51,032 nucleotides of DNA, taken from assembly GCA_944320605.1 (NCBI GenBank), contig CALUIE010000010.1:1-51032 (forward strand), in the 5' to 3' direction. The number at the start of each line of letters is the position of its first letter. Positions within the stretch are counted from its first letter, which is position 1. The stretch is from an uncultured Phocaeicola sp. GTDB taxonomy: Bacteria > Bacteroidota > Bacteroidia > Bacteroidales > Bacteroidaceae. The notes beneath the pieces were generated by a model. The model was not told the origin of the DNA and made no database searches. It was given only the letters and a program-made list of their open reading frames with translations. The position numbers were made by a program, and so were the translations under genes. This document shows, piece by piece, positions 9,174-16,367 of the stretch.

Positions 9174-10346
9174 ATGAACAAAATTTGTTTCAACCTCGTG
9201 TTTAATCGTGAAAATATTCTAAACACAAACGGTACAGCAATGGTTGAGATAGAAGCAATGCAAGTCTCACATAAAGTTTATCTGCCTACATACGTCTTTT
9301 TAAGACCAGGACAATGGAACAGAAAAAGGCAAGAAGTAATGCCATCGCATCCAAATCATGAATTGCTAAACAGATTTCTGCAAGAATGTATGCTAAAATT
9401 AGAATGGAAAGAGTTACAGATGTGGAAGAATGACACACCTCTGACTTTGGAACAACTGACAATACCTGAAAATTATGCTACCGAAGCAGATTGTCTATCT
9501 TTTACAAACTTCTGTAAAGAGTATATACAAACAAGTAGAAAAAGGGATAGTACAAAGAAAAATCTGATGACAACCGTAAATCTTATAAATTCGTTTGATG
9601 TTAACACCTCATTTAAATCATTAACTTACGAATATATAAGAGAATTCGAAAGATTCCTATCTTCAAAAAAATATAAAACGAATACAATAATTAAGCACAT
9701 CAAACATCTGAGGAGTTTTTATAACGAAGCGGTAAACAGGAAATTAATTAAGCATGAAGAAGATGCATTCAGAAGGTACAAGATGCTTAAAGGAGAAACA
9801 AAATACACTTTTTTACTTCCGCAAGAACTGGATGTATTGGAGAATCTCACATTAGAAGGGAAACATGTGCGTTTGTTGCATACTTTAGATGCTTTCTTGT
9901 TTTGTTGTTATACAGGACTGAGATATTCTGATTTTTGTTCACTTTCTAAGGATAATTTCATTTATATAAATAATAATGTATGGTTGATTTATAAATCGGT
10001 TAAAACTGAAGTTGAAGCAAGGCTTCCTTTATATCTTCTTTTTAACGGAAAAGGAATAAATATACTTGAAAAATACAAGTATGACATCAACAGATTCTTT
10101 AAGATAGGTTCCAATTCTGCTGTAGATAAGGAACTTAAAAAAATTAAGATGTTAGCGAGGATAAACACACATATTTCGTTTCACACCGCCAGACATACAA
10201 ATGCAACACTTTTAGTATATAAAGGAGTCAACATTACAACGGTTCAGAAACTTCTCGGACATAAGAATATAAAGACTACCCAATATTATGCTGACATCAT
10301 ACCTGAAGGAATAATAAACGATTTACAACGTAATTCATGGAGATGA
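9174..10346 (+). CDS. Tyrosine site-specific recombinase (probable SusC invertase)
   Basis: This 390-residue tyrosine recombinase has an N-terminal arm-type domain (about 1-100), a SAM-like core-binding domain (about 105-205, SFTNFCKEYIQTSRKRDS) and a catalytic domain. The catalytic residues are visible: R250 in TGLRYSDFCSL, H337 and R340 in HTARHT, H363 in LLGHKN and the nucleophile Y372 in TTQYYAD. It resembles the Bacteroidetes integrases that act as DNA invertases rather than phage integrases. It lies entirely inside the segment bounded by the two inverted sites, divergent from the susC promoter, and no phage or conjugative genes are nearby. That placement makes it the likely enzyme for the inversion. 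No clear Bacteroidales promoter precedes it. Confidence 0.93.
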   Translation: MNKICFNLVFNRENILNTNGTAMVEIEAMQVSHKVYLPTYVFLRPGQWNRKRQEVMPSHPNHELLNRFLQECMLKLEWKELQMWKNDTPLTLEQLTIPENYATEADCLSFTNFCKEYIQTSRKRDSTKKNLMTTVNLINSFDVNTSFKSLTYEYIREFERFLSSKKYKTNTIIKHIKHLRSFYNEAVNRKLIKHEEDAFRRYKMLKGETKYTFLLPQELDVLENLTLEGKHVRLLHTLDAFLFCCYTGLRYSDFCSLSKDNFIYINNNVWLIYKSVKTEVEARLPLYLLFNGKGINILEKYKYDINRFFKIGSNSAVDKELKKIKMLARINTHISFHTARHTNATLLVYKGVNITTVQKLLGHKNIKTTQYYADIIPEGIINDLQRNSWR

Positions 10347-10352
10347 TTATAA

Positions 10353-10372
10353 CGTTCCACACGTGTGGAACG
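10353..10372. repeat. Perfect 20-bp palindrome behind the recombinase gene
   Basis: CGTTCCACAC is followed immediately by its exact reverse complement. As RNA it would form an 8-bp stem with an ACGT loop, but there is no T-tract behind it. It sits 6 bases after the recombinase stop and 10 bases before the recombination site, so it could stop or weaken read-through into the silent susC, or bind the recombinase as an accessory site. It moves with the invertible segment. Confidence 0.7.
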
Positions 10373-10382
10373 ATTAATGGAA

Positions 10383-10398
10383 AAGTTCGGCCGGAACT
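10383..10398 (+). repeat. Inverted recombination site at the 5' edge of the silent susC2
   Basis: AAGTTCGGCCGGAACT is identical to the site within susC1 in opposite orientation. Downstream, similarity to susC1 continues with a 15-bp exact block (TTCATTGGAATGAAG, 10411-10425). Upstream the resemblance stops and an in-frame TAA lies at 10375-10377. Confidence 0.85.
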
Positions 10399-10419
10399 TT
10401 AGTTGTTTCGTTCATTGGA

Positions 10420-13350
10420 ATGAAGACACAAGAAGTGGCTGTGAAGCCAATTTTGAATATTGTACTACATTCTGATGCAGAAATCTTAGATGAGGTGGTT
10501 GTAACAGCAATGGGTATTTCACGTGAGAAGAAAGCATTAGGATATGCTATTGAAGATTTAAAATCAGACCAATTAACACAAGCTTCCAATTCTAATCTTG
10601 CAGGAGCATTACAGGGTAAGGTTTCAGGTATTGACATAAAACCATCTTCCGGTATGCCTGGAGCATCATCACAAATTACAATTCGTGGTGCACGTTCATT
10701 TTCAGGAGATAATACTCCGTTGTATGTTATTGATGGAATGCCTGTAACAAGTACACCTGATATTGATACAGATAAGCAAAATAATGGTAGCGTGAGTGGA
10801 GCAGACTTTGCTAATCGTGCTGTGGATATCGATCCTAATGATATAGAAAGTATAAATATCTTAAAAGGTCAGGCGGCTGCCGCATTGTATGGTATACGTG
10901 CTTCGAATGGTGTGATTATCATTACAACAAAGAGTGGAAAAGGACTGGCTAAAGGCAAACCTCAGATTTCATTTTCTTCGAATGTCAGTTTTGATGTTGT
11001 AGGTAGAACACCAAAACAGCAAATGATTTATGCACAAGGTTCTAAAGGACAATTTGACCCTACATCAGGACAGGCGTGGGGACCGAAAATATCAGAATTG
11101 CCCAATGACCCTAAATATGGAGGTAATACTGATAATGAATATACTCAAAAATATGGTAAACATGAGGGTAAGTACTATGTTCCTCAACTCGCTGCAGCAG
11201 GGCTTGACCCATGGGCTACTCCACAAGCGTATGACAATATAGGTGATTTCTTTAGAACAGGGGTTACTTGGAATAATTCATTTAACATAGCACAGGCTCT
11301 TGAAAAAACTACGTATTCATTCTCTTTGGGTTCTTCGACTCAAAGTGGAATTATCCCGGGAACAGGAATGCAGCGTTATAATGCGAAGGTTAGCGCGGAA
11401 ACCAAACTGAGTAATAATTGGACTACAGGATTTGTGGCAAATTATATCACAAGCAATATAGATAAGGCAACAACTTCCGGAAATGGTATTTTGCGTACTG
11501 TATATGCCGCACCTCCAAGTTATAATCTGGCCGGAATACCTTATCATATAAATGGAGACCCATATACTCAAAATTCATTCAGAAGTTCTTTTGATAACGC
11601 TTATTGGGCTATTGAAAACAATGAATTCAATGAAAAGACGAATCGTTTCTTCGGTAACGCATACGTTAATTATAAAACCAAGTTTGGAACAGACAACCAT
11701 ACCTTGAATGTAAAATATATGGCAGGTGTGGACGCGTATACCACACATTATACTGATAGCTACGGATATGGCAGTTACTCTTCTATCAATGGCGATCTGA
11801 CAAAGTATGGCTGGACCAATGCCACTTATAACTCACTTCTTACCGTAAACTATGACTGGAATATTAATGAAGATTGGAATTTGAATGTGATAGCCGGTAA
11901 CGAAATTATACAGAGCTACCGTAATAAATATTACAGCTATGCCTATAGCTATGGTTTCTCCGGATGGAATCACCTTGACAATGCAACAGTTCAAAAAACT
12001 TCATCCGAGAAATGGCAAAAACGTACAGTTGGATTCTTTGGTAATATAGCAGCATCTTATAAAAACATGTTATATCTTACTCTGACAGGACGCCAGGATT
12101 ATGTATCGAATATGCCAAGAAATAACCGCTCGTTTTTCTACCCTTCAGTTTCATTGGGCTTTATACTGACTGAGCTTGAAGCTTTGAAAAATGACGTAGT
12201 GACATTCGCAAAAATACGCGCATCTTATGCTGAAGTAGGACAAGCTGGAGACTATAAGGAAAATTACTTTGATATTCCAAGTTATGGAGGTGGCTTTTAC
12301 CAGATAACCCCATTGCAATATCCTATTAATGGTAATACAGCATACGTTCCGTATGAAGTAATATACGACCCGAATCTTAAACCACAGAACACCAAATCAT
12401 ACGAATTTGGAGCTGATGTTAGTTTGTGGAATAATATAGTCAGTCTGTCGTATACCTATTCTCGTCAGAACGTTAAAGACCAAATCTTTGAAGTGCCATT
12501 ATCCGGTTCAACAGGAGCTGAGTCTATGCTGACCAATGGTGGTAAAATACATACGAACACACATGAATTAGCGGTTGATTTTACTCCAATACAAACTAAG
12601 TTAGCTGACTGGAGCTTCGGATTCAATTTTACCAAAATGATTAATATGGTAGATGAGCTTGCTCCGGGAGTAGAAAGCATTAGATTAGGTGGATATGTTA
12701 CTCCTCAAGTACGCGCCAGCGCAGGAGAGGAATTCCCTGTAATATATGGTTCAACATATAAAAGAGATGAAAACGGCAATATAATGGTAGATGAAAACGG
12801 ATTGCCTATCAAAGGTGAAGACGGAGTTATAGGCAAAGTTTCTCCGGATTTCATGCTTGGATTCAATACTTCATTACGAGTATGGAAGTTTAGACTCAAT
12901 GCCGTATTTGACTGGAAGCAAGGAGGACAAATGTACAGCCGTACAACAGGTTTGGGCGATTACTATGGTACAAGCAGCAGAACTGCCAACCGTGAAGGTA
13001 CTATAATATTTGATGGAGTTAAAGCTGACGGAAGCAAAAATGATATTGAAATAACAGGTCCTATTGCACAACAAGCTTATTACACTGCTATTAATGACAT
13101 TGACGAATCCTCAGTATACGAAAATTCATTTATAAAACTACGTGAAATAGCATTAAGCTACCCGGTAGTAAAAAATAAAAATATCGAACTTAATGTGAAT
13201 GCTTTTGCCAGAAATATTCTGATATGGGCTACTGTTCCGGATGTTGACCCTGAAGCTTCACAAGGAAATAATAATATGACTGGTGCTTTTGAAGATTATT
13301 CATTACCTCAAACAGCCAGCTATGGTTTTGGTTTTAATCTCAAATTTTAA
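10420..13350 (+). CDS. Silent SusC family transporter lacking its 5' end (set 2)
   Basis: This encodes a SusC protein without signal peptide or most of the regulatory domain. The first ATG (10420) is internal to the motif SFIGMKTQ; SusC coding similarity begins at 10384 with S-S-A-G-T-L-V-V. From there it has DEVVVTAMG, the plug (ITIRGARSFSGDNTPLYVIDGMP) and a full barrel ending SYGFGFNLKF, all without frameshifts. As it stands the product could not be exported and there is no promoter in front of it. The uninterrupted frame and the recombination site at its edge show that it is a stored alternative cassette and not a decaying pseudogene. The barrel differs extensively from SusC1, so the imported substrate probably differs. 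susD2 follows after 11 bases. Confidence 0.88.
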   Translation: MKTQEVAVKPILNIVLHSDAEILDEVVVTAMGISREKKALGYAIEDLKSDQLTQASNSNLAGALQGKVSGIDIKPSSGMPGASSQITIRGARSFSGDNTPLYVIDGMPVTSTPDIDTDKQNNGSVSGADFANRAVDIDPNDIESINILKGQAAAALYGIRASNGVIIITTKSGKGLAKGKPQISFSSNVSFDVVGRTPKQQMIYAQGSKGQFDPTSGQAWGPKISELPNDPKYGGNTDNEYTQKYGKHEGKYYVPQLAAAGLDPWATPQAYDNIGDFFRTGVTWNNSFNIAQALEKTTYSFSLGSSTQSGIIPGTGMQRYNAKVSAETKLSNNWTTGFVANYITSNIDKATTSGNGILRTVYAAPPSYNLAGIPYHINGDPYTQNSFRSSFDNAYWAIENNEFNEKTNRFFGNAYVNYKTKFGTDNHTLNVKYMAGVDAYTTHYTDSYGYGSYSSINGDLTKYGWTNATYNSLLTVNYDWNINEDWNLNVIAGNEIIQSYRNKYYSYAYSYGFSGWNHLDNATVQKTSSEKWQKRTVGFFGNIAASYKNMLYLTLTGRQDYVSNMPRNNRSFFYPSVSLGFILTELEALKNDVVTFAKIRASYAEVGQAGDYKENYFDIPSYGGGFYQITPLQYPINGNTAYVPYEVIYDPNLKPQNTKSYEFGADVSLWNNIVSLSYTYSRQNVKDQIFEVPLSGSTGAESMLTNGGKIHTNTHELAVDFTPIQTKLADWSFGFNFTKMINMVDELAPGVESIRLGGYVTPQVRASAGEEFPVIYGSTYKRDENGNIMVDENGLPIKGEDGVIGKVSPDFMLGFNTSLRVWKFRLNAVFDWKQGGQMYSRTTGLGDYYGTSSRTANREGTIIFDGVKADGSKNDIEITGPIAQQAYYTAINDIDESSVYENSFIKLREIALSYPVVKNKNIELNVNAFARNILIWATVPDVDPEASQGNNNMTGAFEDYSLPQTASYGFGFNLKF

Positions 13351-13361
13351 AAACAATAACA

Positions 13362-14945
13362 ATGAAACAATATAAATCAACAATAAAAGGCATTGCCCTT
13401 TCATTTATTGCAGCTTTCTCTATAACATCTTGTTCGGAAGATGTTATGGATAAAGTGAATGAGAATCCAAACAATGCACATGATGTCCCGGCCAAGTTTA
13501 TACTGTCTGATGTAGGGGTTAGTACTGCATTCAACGTCGTAGGTGGGGATTTTACATTATATTCTTCAGTATATATTGAACATGAAACCGGTACAGGGCA
13601 ACAACAGTGGCGCGCTGAAACAAGAAACGGAGAACCAACGGCATCTTCTACATATAACAACGCATGGCTGAGCTTGTACTCAAACATTAAAAACGCAAAA
13701 ATGGTTATTGACAAGTGTCAAAACTCATCTCTTGATAAAGGGAATGCAGTTACAGAAGCTATTGGACATATTCTTTTGGCTTATAATGCTGCTATTGCGA
13801 CTGATATGTTTGGAGATACACCATTCTCTGAAACTGGAATTATGAACGAGGATGGCACACCTAAATATATGCAACCTAAAATAGATACTCAGGAATATAT
13901 TTATGGAGAAGTGATGAACCACCTTACCACAGCCATTGAATTATTAGACGGAGGAAACGCCAAGGACAATGGACTGTCCGGAGGAATTGGCGATAAGGAT
14001 TATTTTTACGGTGGGAAAGCGGAAAAATGGCTAAAGGCTGCTTATGGACTGAAAGCAAGGTACACTTTGCACCTTTTAAATAGAAGTAAGGATACGAACA
14101 AAGATTTGAATGATATATTAACGTATATAGATAAATCTTTCAAATCTGCTGAAGACGAGTTAAAACTTGCCATTTATGATGGTGCACAGAAAAATCCAAC
14201 GTTCTCATTCAACTATAGTAGATTTGGAAGCTTTAGTGTAAGCGAAAGTCTGATAGAAAAATTGAATGAAAGAAATGACCCAAGATTGGCTCAATCGTTT
14301 ATGAATGCTGATGCGGAAAAACATATAGAAGCAAATGAAATTAAAGCAGCTCCTAATGGCGAGGCATTAGAAAGTTCATCAGAATACAGCAAATCAATGA
14401 TTGGCTATGCAATAACTGCACCTACCCAATTACTGAGTTATCACGAATTATTGTTTATCAAAGCGGAAGCAATGGCCAGATTGGATCAATCCGGTGTAGA
14501 AAATGTTCTTAAAGATGCAATAAAAGCAGGATTTGAAAATATGGAGGTTTCGTTGAAATCTTCTAATAAATTCTTTAAAGACAATATTAAAGGTTATGAA
14601 GAAGTAACTATCGCACTTTCTGATAAGGTTAATGATTATTATACTAATAATGTAAGCGGCAAATTTACTGAAAATGAAATAAAAGAAATAATTGCACAAA
14701 AGTATCTTGCTTTTTATGGTGCTTCAGGTGAATCTGTAGAAGCATACAATGACTACAGACGCCTTAAAGCAGAAGGAAAAGGATATGAAGTAAAACTTAA
14801 TAATCCTTTGAACGTTAATAAGTTCCCTCATAGATTCGGATATGGAGGTAGTGATGTGACTGCAAACAAGGCAATCAAGGAAGCATTTGGCGATGGACAA
14901 TATGTTTATACCGAACCTGTTTGGTGGGCAGGAGGAACAAGATAA
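13362..14945 (+). CDS. SusD/RagB family surface lipoprotein (set 2)
   Basis: This 527-residue lipoprotein has the signal ending in SITSC (cysteine at 24) followed by SEDVMDKVNENPNNAHDVPAKF, the same opening style as the set 1 SusD. The motif DMFGDTPFSET, the helical middle region and the end YVYTEPVWWAGGTR are typical of the nutrient-binding SusD branch. It lies 11 bases after the silent susC2 and is followed by a terminator, so it is the second gene of a two-gene unit. It should be expressed only when the upstream switch faces this way, apart from read-through from the recombinase gene. There are no accessory lipoprotein genes in this set, unlike set 1. Confidence 0.9.
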   Translation: MKQYKSTIKGIALSFIAAFSITSCSEDVMDKVNENPNNAHDVPAKFILSDVGVSTAFNVVGGDFTLYSSVYIEHETGTGQQQWRAETRNGEPTASSTYNNAWLSLYSNIKNAKMVIDKCQNSSLDKGNAVTEAIGHILLAYNAAIATDMFGDTPFSETGIMNEDGTPKYMQPKIDTQEYIYGEVMNHLTTAIELLDGGNAKDNGLSGGIGDKDYFYGGKAEKWLKAAYGLKARYTLHLLNRSKDTNKDLNDILTYIDKSFKSAEDELKLAIYDGAQKNPTFSFNYSRFGSFSVSESLIEKLNERNDPRLAQSFMNADAEKHIEANEIKAAPNGEALESSSEYSKSMIGYAITAPTQLLSYHELLFIKAEAMARLDQSGVENVLKDAIKAGFENMEVSLKSSNKFFKDNIKGYEEVTIALSDKVNDYYTNNVSGKFTENEIKEIIAQKYLAFYGASGESVEAYNDYRRLKAEGKGYEVKLNNPLNVNKFPHRFGYGGSDVTANKAIKEAFGDGQYVYTEPVWWAGGTR

Positions 14946-14971
14946 CTAAAAACATAATATTTTTTTAAATC

Positions 14972-15012
14972 GGGTAGAAAGGATATTAATATTATTCTTT
15001 CTACCCTTTTTT
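14972..15012 (+). terminator. Rho-independent terminator after susD2
   Basis: The 10-bp arms GGGTAGAAAG and CTTTCTACCC flank a 15-base loop and are followed by TTTTTT (15007-15012). Confidence 0.88.
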
Positions 15013-15045
15013 CATTATATCAGTTCATATCTCCATAAAATTGTA

Positions 15046-15053
15046 TATTTTTG
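15046..15053 (+). promoter_or_regulatory. -7 box of the Fic gene, deciding its start
   Basis: TATTTTTG matches TAnnTTTG. It overlaps a TTG codon at 15051 that would otherwise extend the Fic reading frame, so translation must begin downstream at the ATG at 15072. Confidence 0.6.
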
Positions 15054-15071
15054 CAACAAAGGATAAAGAAC

Positions 15072-16094
15072 ATGCAGACACCACTCGAAACTCTAATCAA
15101 AGAATACAAGGAATTAGGTATTGACCAACAGATAGATTACGATAAATTCTATCTCTATTCGCTAATTACACATTCAACAGCTATAGAAGGCTCTACAATA
15201 ACCGAGCTTGAAAATCAAATAATGTTCGATCATGGTATAAGCCTGAAAGGTAAGAGCATTGAGGAACAGAATATGAACCTTGACCTTAAATCAGCATACG
15301 AAAAGGCGATTCAATTAGCAAAAGCACATACTCCTATTAGCATTGAAATGCTAAAAGATTTGTCGGCCTTAGTCATGAAAAATACAGGTAAGGAGTACAA
15401 GACTGTATTGGGAGATTTTTCTTCAGCAAAAGGTGATTTGAGATTACTTAATGTAACTGCAGGAATAGGCGGACGCTCTTACATGGGCTATAATAAAATC
15501 CAGGATAAATTGTCGGAATTTTGCTTGAACCTGAATAATGAAAGGAAAAACTTCGTTGATAAAAATGTTATCCAACTATATAATATAACATTTGACGCTC
15601 ACTATAATCTGGTGACAATACACCCATGGGCAGATGGTAATGGAAGAATGGCAAGACTGATTATGAACTTCCTGCAGTTTGAATTCGGACTTATACCTAC
15701 TAAAATCCTGAAAGAGGACAAGGAAGAATATATAAAGGCTTTAGTAGAAACGCGTGAAAATGAAGATTTAAATATATTCCGGGAGTTTATGACTTCTGTA
15801 ATGATTAAGAATCTTGCTAACGATATAGACACATACAAAAAATCAATCGAATGTCCGGAGACCATAAAAAGTAGGGAGAAAGCCACAAAAAGTAGGGAGA
15901 AAACCATAAAAAGTAGGGAGAAAATCATTGATTTGCTCTCTAAGGAAAATACTTTGAGCGCAGCCGCAATTGCTGAACGTATAGGCATTACTCCCAAAGC
16001 CGTTGAAAAGCAGATATCGAAACTGAAGGCGGAAGGAATAATAAAGCGTGTGGGACCTGACAAAGGTGGATATTGGTCGGTGAACGGACAGTGA
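15072..16094 (+). CDS. Fic domain protein with C-terminal winged helix
   Basis: This 340-residue protein has a central Fic domain whose motif HPWADGNGRMAR (histidine at about 184) keeps the catalytic His and the GNGRxxR phosphate loop. Fic enzymes usually transfer AMP to a hydroxyl of a target protein. An N-terminal STAIEGS segment (glutamate at about 39) matches the inhibitory motif (S/T)xxxE(G/N) of self-inhibited Fic proteins. A charged linker with three KSREK repeats leads to a winged-helix domain (LSAAAIAERIGITPKAVEKQISKL). The ATG at 15072 is chosen because an upstream TTG lies within the promoter. The target is unknown. It is a single-gene unit between the SusC switch and the fructan regulator, and its stop lies inside an 11-bp repeat array. 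Confidence 0.9.
   Translation: MQTPLETLIKEYKELGIDQQIDYDKFYLYSLITHSTAIEGSTITELENQIMFDHGISLKGKSIEEQNMNLDLKSAYEKAIQLAKAHTPISIEMLKDLSALVMKNTGKEYKTVLGDFSSAKGDLRLLNVTAGIGGRSYMGYNKIQDKLSEFCLNLNNERKNFVDKNVIQLYNITFDAHYNLVTIHPWADGNGRMARLIMNFLQFEFGLIPTKILKEDKEEYIKALVETRENEDLNIFREFMTSVMIKNLANDIDTYKKSIECPETIKSREKATKSREKTIKSREKIIDLLSKENTLSAAAIAERIGITPKAVEKQISKLKAEGIIKRVGPDKGGYWSVNGQ
15864..15926 (+). repeat. Three tandem 21-bp repeats in the Fic linker
   Basis: The unit AGTAGGGAGAAA recurs at 15870, 15891 and 15912 with intervening ACAAAA/ATAAAA, an exact 21-bp period encoding KSREKxx three times. Being a multiple of three, copy-number change would lengthen or shorten the linker without breaking the frame. 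Confidence 0.85.
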
Positions 16095-16257
16095 ACACGT
16101 AATAAACACGGAACGAACACCGGATTGTAACTATTCGAAAGCCATTCGAATCATATTCGAACTGTATTATAATGTCATTCGAAAACAGAAAGACACATGT
16201 TCATTGACCGTTCAGTAGTCGTTTATCAACTGTTCAGCAGCTATTCACCAAAAATAA
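16081..16257. repeat. Array of short motifs in strict 11-bp register
   Basis: Cut into 11-base steps from 16082, this stretch shows GAAC/AAAC half-motifs at 16082, 16093, 16104 and 16115. Full TTCGAA palindromes follow at 16134, 16145, 16156 and 16178 (spacings 11, 11, 22). Then GTTC/GTTT/ATTC half-motifs lie at 16199, 16210, 16221, 16232 and 16243. The two ends are inverted relatives of each other (GGTGAA, TGAACA and ATAAAC recur on opposite strands). It starts at the stop codon of the Fic gene and ends about 45 bases before the -33 box of the fructan regulator. The left end matches 23 of 27 bases of 2817-2843. Confidence 0.85.
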
Positions 16258-16301
16258 GCCAAACTATCAAAATCCTCAAAATCAGACAAATTAGTGTTAC
16301 A

Positions 16302-16333
16302 TTTGTAAATATTGCATTTATTGATTACTTTTG
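16302..16333 (+). promoter_or_regulatory. Promoter of the fructan hybrid regulator gene
   Basis: TTTG at 16302-16305, a 20-base spacer and TACTTTTG at 16326-16333 form a complete Bacteroidales promoter. It predicts transcription from about 16340 and so rules out the upstream ATG at 16197 as the start of the regulator. Confidence 0.75.
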
Positions 16334-16367
16334 CAAGAAATACCATGAAGTACAAATGTTCTCCAAA

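Larger units (their letters stand above)
8650..10398. other. Invertible DNA segment switching SusC/SusD expression
   Basis: The segment is bounded by identical 16-bp sites in opposite orientation and holds, in order, the 5' end of susC1 with its signal peptide, the promoter region, the divergent tyrosine recombinase gene and a perfect palindrome. Both sites are read in the same codon phase (AGT TCG GCC GGA ACT). Inversion would therefore fuse the promoter, signal peptide and first 67 codons in frame to the silent SusC at 10420 and disconnect susC1. The sequences upstream of the site at 10383 do not resemble SusC, so homology begins exactly at the site. Inversion itself is inferred, not observed. 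Confidence 0.85.

Noticed and set aside
9174..10346. Recombinase as remains of a prophage or conjugative element
   Set aside because: No phage, relaxase or transfer genes and no tRNA or att repeats are nearby, while inverted sites on both sides give it a clear local role.
10384..13350. Silent SusC2 regarded as a decaying pseudogene
   Set aside because: The frame is intact over 2.9 kb, the SusD partner is intact, and the truncation coincides exactly with a recombination site shared with susC1.
16081..16257. CRISPR array
   Set aside because: Repeats are only 4-8 bases in 11-base steps, there are no spacers of CRISPR length and no cas genes.
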